From Monodelphis domestica (Eukaryota > Chordata > Mammalia > Didelphimorphia > Didelphidae), in assembly GCF_027887165.1 (NCBI RefSeq), contig NC_077229.1:371473343-371537342 (forward strand): a stretch of 64,000 bases of DNA. The letters run 5' to 3'. Made by a program: the position numbers and the translations under genes. Below the pieces are notes generated by a model. The model did not search any database. It was not told where the DNA came from and saw only the letters and a list, made by a program, of their open reading frames with translations. This document shows, one piece after another, positions 47,270 to 60,012 of the stretch; the stretch's first letter is position 1; every line of letters begins with the position of its first letter.

Positions 47270-47440
47270 TCATCTGTTCAGTGTTAGACCTTCAGACCCA
47301 TGATTATCTCCATTCTAAAGATGGGGGAGTTGAAGCCCAGAATAGTTATATGGTTTAGCTAAAACTATCATCTTACAGGAAAAGAAGATTAGAACCATGG
47401 TGTCTATCTGAGCTTTACCATTAACTCCTATAACACAGTA
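47270..47440 (+). mobile_element. MIR relic
   Basis: 'ttatctccattctaaagatg' and 'ggagttgaagcccagaatag' fit the MIR core. Confidence 0.55.
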
Positions 47441-47620
47441 TAATTTTTTCCATTTGCTGTCTAGTTTCACTTAAAAAAAAATACATTTTGGCAGTTCTTC
47501 TGATCTGAAAATAATAATCTTTACACTTGGTTTTCTTTACCTATTTTAGTACAGTATTTAACAAAACTAATAATAAACCATACTTCCAATCTCTGAATGG
47601 GTCCCCCCTGATGTGAAGGG

Positions 47621-47765
47621 GAAATATATATATATATATACATATATATATTTATTTATTTATTTATAGATATAGATAGATAAGTAGATAATGTCAGTTG
47701 CTACATACACACATGCATGTATGTATGTGTGTTTATATATGTAAACATACATACATACATACATA
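47621..47765. repeat. compound (TA)n/(TTTA)n/(GATA)n/(CATA)n low-complexity
   Basis: Short runs of four simple repeats in succession, with some non-repeat bases between. Confidence 0.85.
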
Positions 47766-47959
47766 TATTTTTTAAGACAGGGGAAAGAAAGAAAGAATGG
47801 CAAGCCAGAACTTTGAAACAAGATTTTGGGAATAGAAAAATTCAATATTATAAACCTGCCCAACAAATTTCTCCCTATTCACTCTCCTTAGACTTTTGAA
47901 TGCCTATAAATACACTATTTTTCCAAACACTCAGCTTTGAAGCTTAAAAGAATATGGCA

Positions 47960-48170
47960 AGGCCTATTCAATGATATCACTTTGACTAGAACATTTCCTT
48001 CTCCACATTTTTAAAGCCATTCTCCCCTTCCTAACAGACAATCTTCAATTCAAGGTTCCACTCAAACTTTGCCTTGTTTATAAAGTAGTGCTTGGCTCAC
48101 CTCGTCTATGGTTTCTTTCTTTGAATTCCAGTACATGTTGTTTTTCCTAATTTTTTAAATATATAAAATA
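47960..48170 (+). mobile_element. L2 relic
   Basis: 'ttcaattcaaggttccactc' and 'aaactttgccttgtttataa' follow the L2 pattern (antisense of a 'gccc agctcaaatgcc' type region). Confidence 0.45.
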
Positions 48171-48622
48171 TACTACATTAGTCTATGCAATATGTATTAT
48201 TTTATAAATTAACTACATACCCTAAATATACTTAGTCCATATGTTATTGTTCCATATGTATTCAATGCTTAAGATAGTAACACCAGAATGTAATAATAAT
48301 GATAGTCTATGGAGGCCAATAGCAAATATTATTTTAAAGTGAAAATTGATGGCAGGGAAGGGAAGACTGACTGAAAAAATCAAATAATGGAAGAGAGAAA
48401 AAATGGATGGAAAAAAATTCTTTAATAGCAATAAGTTGTTAAGTAACACATCTTGTCCCCAATCCAATACCAGGATGATGATTTTGGTTAAACTATATCT
48501 GTTTTTGTAATCATATTTTCCTAGTCATATAGGTCTGAATATCATAGTCATCAGTCATACTGGACTAATTTCTTTTCCTAATGACTCCCATTCAGTTATG
48601 AAGCTCAGCTAATTTTGATTTT

Positions 48623-50181
48623 TTTTTAAACATTATTTTATTTGGTGGTTTTCATACATTATTCACTGGGAACAAAGATCATTTTCTTCTCCCCCTGTCC
48701 CCCCCCCCCCCCGCCTTTCCCTCTCCCATAGCCGACGCATGATTCCACTGGTTATCACATGTGTTCTTGACTTGAACCCATTTCCCTGTTGTTGGAATTT
48801 GCATTATAGTGTTCATTTAGAGTCTCTCCTCAGTCATATCCCCTCCAACCCTGTAGTCAAGCAGTTGCTTTTCATCGGTGTTTTTACTCCCACAGTTTAT
48901 CCTCTGCTTGTGGGTAGTATTTTTTTTTTAGATCCCTGCAGATTGTTCAGGGAAATTGCATTGATACTAATGGAGAAGTCCATCACCTTCGATTGTACCA
49001 CAATGTATCAGTCTCTGTGTATAATGTTTTCCTGGTTCTGCTCCTTTCACTCTGCATCAGTTCCTGGAGGTTGTTCCAGTCTCCATGGAATTCCTCCACT
49101 TTATTATTCCTTTTAGCACAATAGTATTCCATCACCAACATATACCACAATGTGTTCAGCCATTCTCCAATTGAAGGGCATCCCCTCATTTTCCAATTTT
49201 TGGCCACCACAAAGAGTGCAGCTATGAATATTCTTGTACAAGTCTTTTTGTCCATTATCTCTTTGGGGTACAAGCCCAGCAGTGCTATGGCTGGATCAAA
49301 GGGCAGACAGTCTTTTATCGCCCTTTGGACATAGTTCCAAATTGCCCTCCAGAATGGTTGGATCAATTCACAACTCCACCAGCAATTAATTAATGTCCCC
49401 ACTTTGCCACATCCCCTCCAGCATTCATTACTTTCCATAGCTGTCATGTTAGCCAATCTGCTAGGTGTGAGGTGATACCTCAGAGTTGTTTTGATTTGCA
49501 TCTCTCTGATTATAAGAGATGTAGGGCACTTTTTCATGTGCTTATTAATAGTTTTGATTTCTTTGGCTGAGAACTACCTGTTCATGTCCCTTGCCCATTT
49601 GTCAATTGGAGAATGGCTTGATTTTTTGTACAATTGATTTAGTTCTTTATAAATTTGAGTAATTAAACCTTTGTCAGAGGTTTTTATGAAGATTGTTTCC
49701 CAATTTGTTGCTACCCTTCTGATTTTGGTTACATTGGTTTTGTTTGTACAAAAATTTTTTAATTTGATGTAATCCAGATTATTTATTTTGCATTTTGTAA
49801 CTCTTTCTAATTCTTGCTTGGTTTTGAAGTCTTTCCCTTCCCAAAGGTCTGACATGTATACTATTCTGTGTTCGCCTAATTTTCTTATAGTTTCCTTCTT
49901 TATGTTCAAGTCATTCACCCATTTTGAATTTATCTTGGTGTAGGGTGTGAGGTGTTGATCTAAGCCTAATCTTTCCCACACTGTCCTCCAATTTTCCCAA
50001 CAGTTTTTATGAAATAGTGGATTTTTGTCCCAAAAGCTGGGATCTTTGGGTTTGTCATATACTGTCTTGCTGAGGTTGCTTGCCTCCAGTCTATTCCACT
50101 GATCCTCCTTTCTGTCTCTTAGCCAGTACCAAATTGTTTTGATGACCGCTGCTTTGTAATATAGTCTGAGATCTGGGACTG
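48623..50181 (-). mobile_element. 5'-truncated L1 with ORF2 C-terminal pseudogene
   Basis: On the minus strand a single frame from 50181 to 48983 encodes the ORF2 C-terminus, including NRCWRGCG-like, [31 protein letters not shown] and QSERSRTRK motifs. One TAG at 49574-49576, replacing what is usually Tyr, interrupts it. The 3' UTR, with a C-rich plus-strand run near 48701, and a short A-tail (T run ending 48627) follow. GCTAATTTTGATTTT flanks both ends (48608-48622 and 50182-50196), a 15-bp target duplication typical of L1 insertion. No RT domain remains, so it cannot move on its own. Confidence 0.92.
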
Positions 50182-50224
50182 GCTAATTTTGATTTTGAAA
50201 TACCTCTTGCATGTCTTTACCTCT

Positions 50225-50740
50225 TCATTCTAGTTAGAGGTTTACCAATCTTTTTTCTGTTATGTTGTGATTGCTCTTTCTACCTCTAGGTTCTCTCTTT
50301 TCCAGTCTATTCTTCAACCTGCTGCTATAGTCATTTTCTTGAAGCACAATCCTCAGAGGGCATTTCCTGGCCCAACAATCTTCAGTGAAATATTGCCTAC
50401 CTTCTAAATACAAGCTCCTTAACCAAGTATTTAAACCTGTTGTAGGAGAGTTCACATCTATCTTTTCAACTCTATTTCACTGGACTTTTCAAAGCTGCTA
50501 TGCTTCTGTGCTCTAACCAAACTATATTCTTTACTTTATCCCAACCTAATCCATCCAAATTTCAGCTTTTCATGAATATGCAATCATTCATGCCTGGTCA
50601 AGAATCCCTATACCTCTTCACTTATTGAAATAATTTTTTCCCATTTAAGGCCTTATTCAGATGCTACAATCTTCATAAGTTATCCATGATTAATTCAACT
50701 CAAATTTCATTTAATAACCATTATTTTATTTATTATTCAC
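50225..50740 (+). mobile_element. L2 LINE relic
   Basis: Pyrimidine-rich L2 wording: 'ctaaatacaagctccttaac', 'tcatgaatatgcaatcattc', 'aggccttattcagatgctac'. The L1 inserted next to it. No coding. Confidence 0.55.
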
Positions 50741-50934
50741 ACACATTTCACCTTTATCATAAAATAATAGAAAGTTCATATTTTCAATTTAAAAAATAAA
50801 GTAGAAGTTTTTAAGATTAATTTCTCTCATATTTTCTATGTAATAAGCATTTAATACATGTTCAGTTGAATAAAGTTTGTTAACATTACTTCTATTTGCC
50901 TATTTTCAAATTGTTCTGCCTTATTAAAATATAT

Positions 50935-50967
50935 ATGATACCTATACCAGAAAGAGCAAAAACAGGG

Positions 50968-51013
<46 letters not shown>

Positions 51014-51245
51014 CAGTTTCATTAATAAATATAGATGCAAAAAATTCTAAATAAAATGTCAGTTAGGTGATGACAACAATATATGATGAAGAATATAATC
51101 ATAACCAAACAGGTTTTATACCAGCTCTGCAGGGATGGTATAATATGAGGAAAATTATTGACATAATTGATTACAGGAAAGATTTCTCTAAATAAATGAA
51201 AGCAAAACATGATCTGATTGGATAATCCATTATAAAACCTCAGAC
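50935..51245 (+). mobile_element. L1 ORF2 (RT region) relic with internal (TA)n
   Basis: 'cctataccagaaagagcaaa' before, and 'tccagtttcattaataaata' and 'accaaacaggttttatacca' after, are L1 ORF2 RT-region DNA. A 42-bp TA run (50969-51010) has expanded at the join. Confidence 0.75.
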
Positions 51246-51249
51246 TAAC

Positions 51250-53470
51250 AAAAAAAAAGAATGAATAACTCTTCAAAAACACAGAGCAAAGGAGTATATG
51301 GCAGCCTTTGGGAAATGAAGGTTGCCTGAGAATTTCATTTAAACATTGACAGTTGCATATGACAGAAGTACCACTTCATAGCTTCTGCTTAGTCCCTTTG
51401 GGAAAGAAGTCACAGTGTACTCTGTTATAGCAAAAATATTGTGGAGGAGACATCAGTTATTTCTATTCTATATGACTACTTTTTTTCCTTCTCTGTTAGT
51501 GTTACATATACACACACACACATACACACACATATGTAGATGCTACTCTTGGTGAAAATGTTAGAAAGGCACAGGCAGACAACACAAATGATATTCAATA
51601 GCAGTTCAGATCTTCACAGTTGGGAACTTGTTAGTTACAGAAAAAAAATGCAAACAAATGAAACATATGTCCAGGTAAGCAAAACATAGCCTTTGTAAAG
51701 ATATCTTCCATGGATAGGTTATGCTAAGATAAAATTTCTTGACAATTATAATCACTGAGATAAATCATCTATTGATACTAAGCAAGATACACATCATGGA
51801 AACCGTATTAAACAAAGGCATGGATCATTTCCTGTAAACAATTAAAGTAGTAAGTGAATTTTCTGAAGATTATGATTACTTTGTATATTCCTTTTGGAAG
51901 ATGTTATTGTTTTAATTGCATCAAACTACCAAATGTTACAAGACTTCTTGAATGAGATTCAGAAATGCTCTGAAGAACTCATCCTAGCCAAGCCCATGAT
52001 ATTGTCTAGACTATGACATGAGCATCCTATTAGTCCAGGAGTACATAAGTCATAGACAGGCTGTACAGGTAGTCAAGCATTAGTGCTCCGGGAAAAACTG
52101 AATAGGAGGAAGAGAACAAATTGTATTGTGTATAAGAATGATGCGGAATTCTCCTTCTCCAAGGTACTTCCTGACACAAAATCCGTGATCTAAGTGTGAA
52201 TATTTTCACACTGAAATCATGATTTTCACAGATCATGGAATATTAATATCTTAAAAGAATGGAAAATAAAGAAAATTTAAATGGCAATGAAGAAAAACAT
52301 CATAAAACATAACATCAATAATGGCATGTTCATAAAAATAGTTTAAAAACATAAGAAAAAGTTTATGTAGAAAATGATGTGGGACAATCAAATAGGAGAA
52401 GAATAAAAGGTAGTCTAAGCATTGCCCAACTAACCAGGAAATATTAAGAGACCTAAAGAAGTCAGGTATTAGGGTAGATGTCGAATGAAGAGTTGATTAA
52501 AGATTTATTAAAAAAAAAACAACTTCAAAAATAAAAACAATTAAACTTTATTTGATGAGAAGGTGGAAATACCTTACACATTTAAGTATTCATATTGGAG
52601 AGACTAAGATATCTCAAGGTAGCAAAGGATAATCAGGCAGTATTTTTACATGTGGGTATGCATTTACAAAATTCCAAGTTCCTGGCTGATAAGGAAAAGA
52701 GTCACTGCCTTGTGATTTTAGTGCTCGATTACCCATCCAAACAATAATAAATTAATGCAGAAATTTATATGGTTTTCTATCAAAAATTACTTTATATACA
52801 TATCTCTCATATTACTTTTTGATTATACATTTCTTTTTCCATTTTATTTTACTTAGGCCAATGTGAAAATTATTTTCATATCATCAAGACCAAGAAGTGG
52901 TCTAAACATATCACCTGGTTCAATTCTATGTCTTCAGCTTCAGAGGGCAATATTGTATCCATATAATATCAATACCCACTATCATCATCATCATCATCAT
53001 CTTGATTATTTTGAGATTAGGTCTGCCCATCTTGAACAGTTAAGAGAATCATTGCTTCTAGGAATAAGGAATTGAAAATCCTGAGCATTTTGCCCTTTTT
53101 GAGTCACTCCTGAATTATTTTATTCAGTTCTTTGTTTGGGAATTGCAATGACAAAATAGGGAGCTAGCAATTCAGTGAAAGCCACTGGTTCCACTAAGGA
53201 TCTGGGAATATTTAGCCTAGAGAAGAGAAAGGCTAGGCACATAAGCACATGGTGATAGCTTTTTTTTTTTTTCTGCCTCTTCCTAACCCTGCTTCCCATA
53301 TATCAAATGAGTTACTAAATTGCATCAATTCTGCCTTTATAACACATTTTGCATTCATTTCTATTCTCCTTACATTGCACTAGAAACATGTGAATCAGTC
53401 CTTCATAATTTTATTTCAACAGCCAAAAAAAAAAAATCATCTCTCAGTCTTCAGATTTTTCCCTTTTAAA
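51250..53470. other. non-coding AT-rich stretch
   Basis: CA-rich scrap near 51510-51530 and an (ATC)n run at about 52981-53000. No ORF of note and no gene. Confidence 0.4.
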
Positions 53471-53479
53471 TTCATCCTT

Positions 53480-53697
53480 TTAGGTTTCAAACATGGCCCA
53501 GCGGCTAACACATGGCCCACAACACCCTCAGTTACAGCCTAAATCAGATTCAAATGCAATTGAAAAACATCTGATAAAATAAATAAAAATGTAAAAATCA
53601 TAAATAATATATGGTTTTTGAAGGTAATATGCAGCCCACAGGGATCCTTATACATGCTTTTGGGGTCTCCATTTTTATTGGATTTTGACACCACTGC
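53480..53697. mobile_element. possible hAT-like non-autonomous DNA transposon
   Basis: Starts 'aggtttcaaacatggccc' and ends 'ggattttgacaccactg'. The ends are roughly inverted copies (GTTTCAAAC and GTGTCAAAATC). The 'catggcccac' / 'tatgcagcccac' wording is typical of hAT-derived elements. Duplication not resolved. Confidence 0.45.
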
Positions 53698-53764
53698 TTT
53701 ACACAGTTGTCAAGTTTACCTTCCATATGTGCCTTTCATCACTCTGTTAGAAAATAAAGGAATA

Positions 53765-54035
53765 AACAGCAGAAGCAACAATAAGAATTGACATTTATAG
53801 GGAAGTTTAAGGTTTACAAAATGCTATACATGTTATTTCAGTTGATCTGCATGACAACTCTAGAAAGTATGAGTTATTATCATACTGGTTTTATAGGTGA
53901 AGGAACAAAGACTGAGAGAGGTTAATCAGGCTGCTGAGTCACAGAACCAATGTTTCTAAGGTAGGATTTGAATTCAAATCTTCCTGATTCCAAGTCTTAT
54001 TTTCAGCCCAGTGTACCACCTTGTGGCCTATAAAT
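53765..54035 (+). mobile_element. MIR
   Basis: Nearly complete: 'gtttacaaaatgctatacat', 'ttttataggtgaaggaacaa', 'gtaggatttgaattcaaatc', 'cccagtgtaccaccttg'. Confidence 0.75.
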
Positions 54036-54275
54036 GGATACACAATCCTTCAATAGTTCTTCTTCTATTAGGTAACTGCTACTCTATAACCTGGCATTGA
54101 AGATCTTCTCTATTCTGGCATCAACCCACCTTTCCAACTTCATTTCATATGACTTACTTTCCTGATACATTCTAGCAAAACTTAATTCCTAATTCTTCCT
54201 CTATTTAATCTTCCACTTTTTTGGACTTTTATGCACTTATCCAGACTCTGTCTATGTCTTGGAATGCAATACAAC
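54036..54275 (+). mobile_element. L2 relic
   Basis: 'ataacctggcattgaagatc' and 'acctttccaacttcatttca' are L2 ORF-region wording. It is cut by the microsatellite that follows. Confidence 0.55.
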
Positions 54276-54280
54276 TGTCT

Positions 54281-54372
54281 GGGAAGGAAAGGAAGGAAGG
54301 AAGGAAGGAAGGAAGGAAGGAAGGAAGGAAGGAAGGAAGGAAGGAAGGAAGGGAAGGAGGGAGGGAGGGAGG
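54281..54372. repeat. (GGAA)n microsatellite
   Basis: About 18 GGAA units ending in GGGA units. Confidence 0.97.
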
Positions 54373-54740
54373 TTGTCCTTCATTTTTGAAAAGGACCAAT
54401 GCCATTACCAGGTGATATATTGACTTTTTTATGAACTGCCTCTAAGTGAGGCAGAATTACACAAAGTCGTCGCTGCATTTCCTCTCTTCCAGAGACATTA
54501 AAGTCTAGTGATAAGACAAACACCAGGAGACAAATGAAGGCCCAGGGTGCAGCAGATGACCTTGGAATCTTCTATGTCTGATCTAATTTTAACTGCTCTA
54601 CAATATGTGATTTAATTGCCTTCATGGTTATTGAAATTAATTGTTCTCATTCACTCATTCCATTGGAGGAACTCTTCTGGTGCTTGGGGTAGACAGCTCC
54701 CTAACTCAATCCTGGGTGTCTGGTTCATGGGTATCCCTCA
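54373..54740 (+). mobile_element. marsupial interspersed repeat starting TTGTCCTTCATTTTTGAAAA
   Basis: Wording 'gtccttcatttttgaaaagg', 'ctctaagtgaggcagaatta', 'cattccattggaggaactct' and 'tgcttggggtagacagctcc' matches a repeat I know from marsupial genomes. I cannot name it. Confidence 0.5.
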
Positions 54741-54917
54741 AACTGTTTTAGACCATCTGCAGAGATATTTTACCAGGGTGTAGGCATTGTGCATGCCACA
54801 GCTTCTTGGAGTCATAGGTGAGAACTGAATGCTAAGTGGACAAGAAGGGTGTATAAATAGCTCTGAAAAGTGCCTCAAAGCTCTGACAACAGAAGTGCTT
54901 GAACACGTCATACAAGG

Positions 54918-55095
54918 GAAGGAAGGAAGGCAGTGTGGAAGAAAGGAAGAGAATAAGAAAAAAGGGAGGGGAGGGAATAATGAAGGAAGGAGGGAAGGAA
55001 AGATTAAAGAACAGAAGGAAGTGAATAAGAAAGGAAGGAGGAAAGGGAGAAGGGAATAAAACCAGGAAGGGATGGAAGGGAATAAGGAAGAAAGG
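54918..55095. repeat. degenerate purine-rich (GGAA)-like tract
   Basis: Almost pure purine on the plus strand, with AAGG and GGAATAAG units. ORFs on both strands are artefacts. Confidence 0.9.
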
Positions 55096-55104
55096 CAGAA
55101 AAAA

Positions 55105-55360
55105 AGCATTTCTCAAATGCTTATGTGTCCCTGCTCTGAGTGTTTCACAAATATTATCTCATTCAATCCTCACAACAACACTGGATGGTAAGTGCTATTT
55201 ATTGTCCGTATTTTACTATTAAAGAATCTAAGTCAGGAAGAGGTTAAGTGACTCCCCTAGGTTCATTGAGATAGTAAATGTCAACAGTCAGATTTGAATC
55301 TTAAGTCTTTCTGACTTTAGACCCAGTGCTCTTTCCATTGTGACACCTAGCTGCCTAGAG
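55105..55360 (+). mobile_element. MIR (marsupial MIR3-like)
   Basis: 'caaatattatctcattcaat', 'cctcacaacaacactggatg' and an end 'ttgtgacacctagctgccta'. Confidence 0.75.
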
Positions 55361-55769
55361 TTTCCACATTAATGGAAGTTATTACTTCTATAACATTTTC
55401 ATACAACTTTTACTTTCTCTTTTGTCCTTTATACCTTTTATATTTTATTATTCTCATTTCATGCAAATCCTCTTGCTCTTTGAGAGCATAGAATATCCTA
55501 TTTTTCATAAGATGATGTCCAACTTAGCAAAGGCTAAATAAGAATCTATTAAATATAAGCCATTTTCTCTATATAGAGGCTAACACCATACTTTCCAAAT
55601 TGTAGGCACTTATTAAATATGTCTTAGCATAGATTGAATTATATAAAAATTTCTCAACTATACCAAAAGCCCATTTAGGGCATAAACTATTCTATAAGTT
55701 TCTTTAAATGCTTAACATTGCCTCATAACTAGTAGAATTCAATGAATTTCAATTGATTAAATTAATGAA
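55361..55769. other. non-coding; L2-like scraps
   Basis: L2 3'-end-like wording at about 55585-55640 ('gtaggcacttattaaatatg') and 55660-55760. No gene. Confidence 0.4.
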
Positions 55770-55940
55770 TGAATAAAGTATTTATGAAGCACTTAACTGT
55801 GGACATAACACTATGATTAGCCACGGAGATACAATATAAAAGAAAGGAAATCCTTGCTCTCAAATGGATCACATAAAACACTGGAAGTCAGATGAAAAAG
55901 TCTCATAGTTCTTAGGGCATAAGAGCAAAACAGAGGATAA
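55770..55940 (+). mobile_element. ancient interspersed repeat ('size-class A')
   Basis: 'aaagtatttatgaagcactt' and 'ccttgctctcaaatggatca' are the family's start and core. Confidence 0.4.
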
Positions 55941-55959
55941 TACAATTTTTTTTTTTGGC

Positions 55960-56120
55960 TTATTGAGCTGCCATCATAGTGGAAAGCTCTCTGGACTTGA
56001 ATTTGGAGAACTTGGGTCAGAATGCTAGCTCTATTACTTTCCTCCTTTGTTATCTTGGCAAAGTCATATTAATCTTCTAGCTAGGCTACTTTCATCCTCT
56101 GCAAAATTAGAACCGTAAAT
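55960..56120 (+). mobile_element. SINE relic
   Basis: 'ctctctggacttgaatttgg' and 'ttatcttggcaaagtcatat' fit a marsupial SINE body. Confidence 0.5.
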
Positions 56121-56124
56121 CTTG

Positions 56125-57470
56125 ATCTGGGTGTTTTCTTCCGTTCCCAATGCTACGAGCAGGGAATTTCACTGTAGTAACTTCAATTTGTATTTTAAAA
56201 CTTATTGTTGTCAGTATTTAGCTGATATTTTCAATATTCTTATGAAATAATAAAAGGAAGTTTTATATTGGTTTGGTTTGGTTTTTCTCATGACCCTCAT
56301 CTTATGAAATGAAATATTGTCAGTCACTAAAGGATCTCACAGTCTTTAAGGGCACCTGTTGGCTCAGTGTCAGAAGGTAAAAACCAAGGCTTGGTTTCCA
56401 AAGACTTAGAATTTTTGTACTCTCTTATGTTAGATTTAACTCTCTTTTAAATATAACTAATTCAAAAACTAAAAAATGGCTTTTACTTTTGAAGTCACCA
56501 TTTGTTATGTTTCTCTTTAGCAGGCAAGGGTCAAGTCAGATTCTGATGTTTCCCTGGGTGAATACTGATGAGGGAGTTGGTCTCCATCCAGCTTTGTTTT
56601 CTATGAGCTGAATGATTTTCTTGCATGTATCCTTTCTCTTTTTACTTCCTGGTTTCCATGGAAATGCATGCCACTCTGGAGAAAGCAGAACAGCTTTTCT
56701 CATGTACAGGCAACATATGTTATTAATAGAGTAAATTGTGTAGAGGAACAAATACTGGAATGTTAGTATTGGCAGGTACTGACACAAACAGGCAAGGGTG
56801 GAGGGAGACAGAGTTACTATTCAATGGGCTCTGCACCTTATGTACAGCTAAATACAGAATATCTTGATTTCAACACTAATCAAGTGATGGAAACATGTAT
56901 TTAGGGTGGTGGGACATCCCTTTTGGTAGAAGGAAGAATTAAGGGTATACCGTATGTACAGAATCTTTCAATAACTTATTGCAATGATCTATATCTACCG
57001 AAAGATATATGGGACGGACCATCAACAACTGAACCCTGAGGATAGGATTCTAAGTTCTTTCTTTGGAGTTTTTCCCATCATGTCTACCAGTGGAGATAAA
57101 CAATTATACAACAATTTGTGATCTAAGCAGGACGATAAATCATGCGTGAATTCCTTTTCATGTTAGAAATCAAGTATTTGTTGCTGGACTTAGTAGAGAA
57201 AACCAAAAGAATAACAAAAAACACCTTAACCTAAAGAAAAATAAATTCTCCAATGTGTTATATTGTTCTATATGAGTAAATGACTCCCTTCCTCTCTGAA
57301 GTGTTTATGCTGGTATATGACTGATAACTTACCTAGCTGTAATAATAATGAGTTTTTACATTTTCAGGCTTAAGTCCCGTGCTAAATTTACCAATTTAAT
57401 TACACAAATTACATACATATTAAGTACAAGGCACTACACAACCTAGGAAAACCATAATAGAGTCAAGGGA
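56125..57470. other. non-coding stretch, nothing recognised
   Basis: An 83-codon minus ORF (56536-56787) has no domain. No repeat named. Confidence 0.4.
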
Positions 57471-57473
57471 CAG

Positions 57474-57720
57474 TTGGGTGCCGCAGTCCGGATAGAGTGC
57501 TGCTCATGAAGTCAGGAAGACTCATCTTCCCAGGGCCTAATCTATCCTCAGACTCATCACAGCTGGGTTACCCTGGGAAAGTAACAACCCTATTTGTTTA
57601 AGTTACTGATCTATAAAATAAGCTGGAGAAAGAAATGAGAAATCATTCCAATATCTTTGCCAAGAAAACCTCAAATGGCATCATGTAGAGTCTGATAGTA
57701 CTGAAACAATTCAACAACAG
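57474..57720 (+). mobile_element. MAR1-type marsupial SINE, near full length
   Basis: 'gggtgccgcagtccggatag', 'tgaagtcaggaagactcatc', 'tttgccaagaaaacctcaaa' and an end in AACAATTCAACAACAGC. The best SINE copy in the window for identifying the lineage. Confidence 0.85.
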
Positions 57721-58355
57721 CAAATCAATACTTTTGGACCAAAGTTAGTTATGAACTGAAATGTATAACAAAGATAAATATAAATTGAATTTGTTTGAGG
57801 TACAAACTTATAGGTACAAGTGAAAGATATGAAAGAATTAGACTTTGGTTTACCATATGATGTGGCAAATATGTAAAATTCAATGAGGTTTTCTTGAGGC
57901 ATTTTACTTTTTTTTTTCCTTTGAAGAGAGAATTGGGTGATTCCTCCTCTCTCAGTAAGGAAATTTAATTCCATTTTTCATATATGTGGAAAAGCAAGAA
58001 AAAAGATAGTATTAGGTGAAGTTACAAAATGAAAGATGCATCGTAATGTAGAGATGATTGACTCAGAGTGCAGAATGAAATGTATATTTTTAGACATAGC
58101 CTATGCAGGAAATTATTTTGCTCAAATGAACATATTTATTACAAGGTTGTTTTTTAAACTCTTTTTTAATCATGTTAGATAAATAAAATAGATTTTGGTT
58201 CAATAAGAGAATATTTTTAAATCAGTTAAGTCACAGAAAATGAAATTGAAAGCAAAGTAGTAATGATGAATGAATTGATATTTTGAAATCCATAATAAAA
58301 TGTCATAGACTTAAAAACATCTGCTAACCACATGAAACAAATTTACTTGGGTTAG
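57721..58355. other. non-coding stretch, nothing recognised
   Basis: AT-rich. An 87-codon minus ORF at 57711-57974 overlaps the SINE end and has no domain. Confidence 0.4.
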
Positions 58356-58358
58356 GGT

Positions 58359-58477
58359 GGAAGGAAAGAAGGAAGGAAGGAAAGAAGGAAGGAAGGAAGG
58401 AAGGAAGGAAGGAAGGAAGGAAGGAAGGAAGGAAGGAAGGAAGGAAGGAAGGAAGGAAGGAAGGAAGGAAGAAGGAA
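58359..58477. repeat. (GGAA)n microsatellite
   Basis: About 28 GGAA units with two GAAA interruptions. Confidence 0.97.
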
Positions 58478-58489
58478 TTTTAAATTATT

Positions 58490-58760
58490 CCTTGTTTTCT
58501 ATTTGTCAAGAACAATGTCAAATGCTAAGATTATAGATTTAAAAGTAGACAATTACTGCTCTCAAGAAGCTCTTATTCTAATTGGAGAGTCAATGCATAG
58601 TGAAATGGTAGCCTAGCTAGAAATCTGTAGGAAGAACATATGAATCGTAGAAGAATAATCTGAATTCCTCCTTCAAGGAATGATGGCAGAGTTGATTTGA
58701 ATACAGGAGAGCAGGATCTGAGCAGGTAAAATACACCTTCAGTAATAAGGTAGATGGTGA
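58490..58760 (+). mobile_element. ancient interspersed repeat ('size-class A')
   Basis: 'gtcaaatgctaagattatag' and 'tctcaagaagctcttattct' core. Confidence 0.4.
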
Positions 58761-59880
58761 GAAAATGACCAGATTATCAAATAAAATGGATTTTGGTGGG
58801 ATATATCTAAAGTAGTAGATAAGGTGAGGCAAAGTATTTAAATGGAACAATAGCAAAATACATGAATGTAGAAAGTCTTGTAGTAAAATCACCTATGGTT
58901 CTTTGTTAAGAAAATCAATAAAATTTTCATTAATTTCATTTCATTCATTGATGTGAAATAACTTCGTGTTTCTTTCATAAACAAATCTCCAGAAAATTTA
59001 TGCCAGCAAGGGTTGGAGCTTAAATGCTCTTTTTGTTTGAGGTACTTTTCTTTCCCAAAAGCTCAGGTTCCATCTGCTGGCAACCAAACTTGTCCCATTG
59101 CCTTTCAGTTTTGCCTTCAGTAACTCCTAAACAGGAACCTTTACTACTGGCTCCATGTCCAGGCATGTGGACCCCCTGATTTGCTACTCTACTGTCCCTA
59201 TGGCTATCATCTGCTGTAAGCCTCATATGCTTTTCTCAAGCTCTCAACTAGTGCAACTTCCTTCTCCTGAAGCTCTGTCTTGCTGCTACTGCTATTGATG
59301 CTCTTAAAATATGGAAGTGCCATCCAATAGCATGTCCTCTGGATGCTTCTAGAAATAGAAGCATTTCAAATGAGAGGATACTGGTCAGCATACCTCTGGG
59401 CTACTCAACACCTTCTCAGCAGCAAGCCTCAAAGCTTAAATGAGTTGGTGCAAAAAAAGGACACTCAAATAGCTGGAATATCTTCAGACTTGAAGGTAGT
59501 GGAAGGTATCTAATCATTACTTCTGGTCAAATGAGGGTCATTGAATTCTCTTCACCTCTGCCCTTCCATTGTGCTGTGTATTTGATTCCCATATAATAAC
59601 AATTTCCCATTGAAGCTTTCAGAGGCACAAAATAAATATTCATGTCTCTTTGCCTTTGTTTTTCCAATTTCTATCATGCTCCTTCCTCATAGCCCTCAAC
59701 ATAGAGTACTATCGAAATTATTGTATAATAAAACTTCAGAAAAAAAACCTCATAAAAACATAGACAGGAGAGGGTCAAAAATCTAGCTAGTATCCCTGCC
59801 TTAAGAACAAAGTCCATATAGTCCTTACATGTGTGAACAGCAGCAGGAAGGTAGGAGGGAGCTAATATAAATATAATAAA
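58761..59880. other. non-coding stretch, nothing recognised
   Basis: No ORF with a domain. Moderately mixed base content. Confidence 0.4.
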
Positions 59881-59884
59881 ATAT

Positions 59885-60010
59885 TCCTATTAAATGCTTA
59901 TCATATGTCAGGCATTATGGCATGTCTGGTTCTGGATATGCAAATGAAAAGAATGAAATAATCCCCAATGGCTCAGAGCTTACATTCTGATGGGTGACAC
60001 AAGTAAAGAT
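59885..60010 (+). mobile_element. ancient interspersed repeat ('size-class A')
   Basis: 'atcatatgtcaggcattatg' and 'agagcttacattctgatggg' core. Confidence 0.5.
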
Positions 60011-60012
60011 AG

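Noticed and set aside
54738..55116. 76-123-codon ORFs on both strands
   Set aside because: They translate a purine-rich tract.
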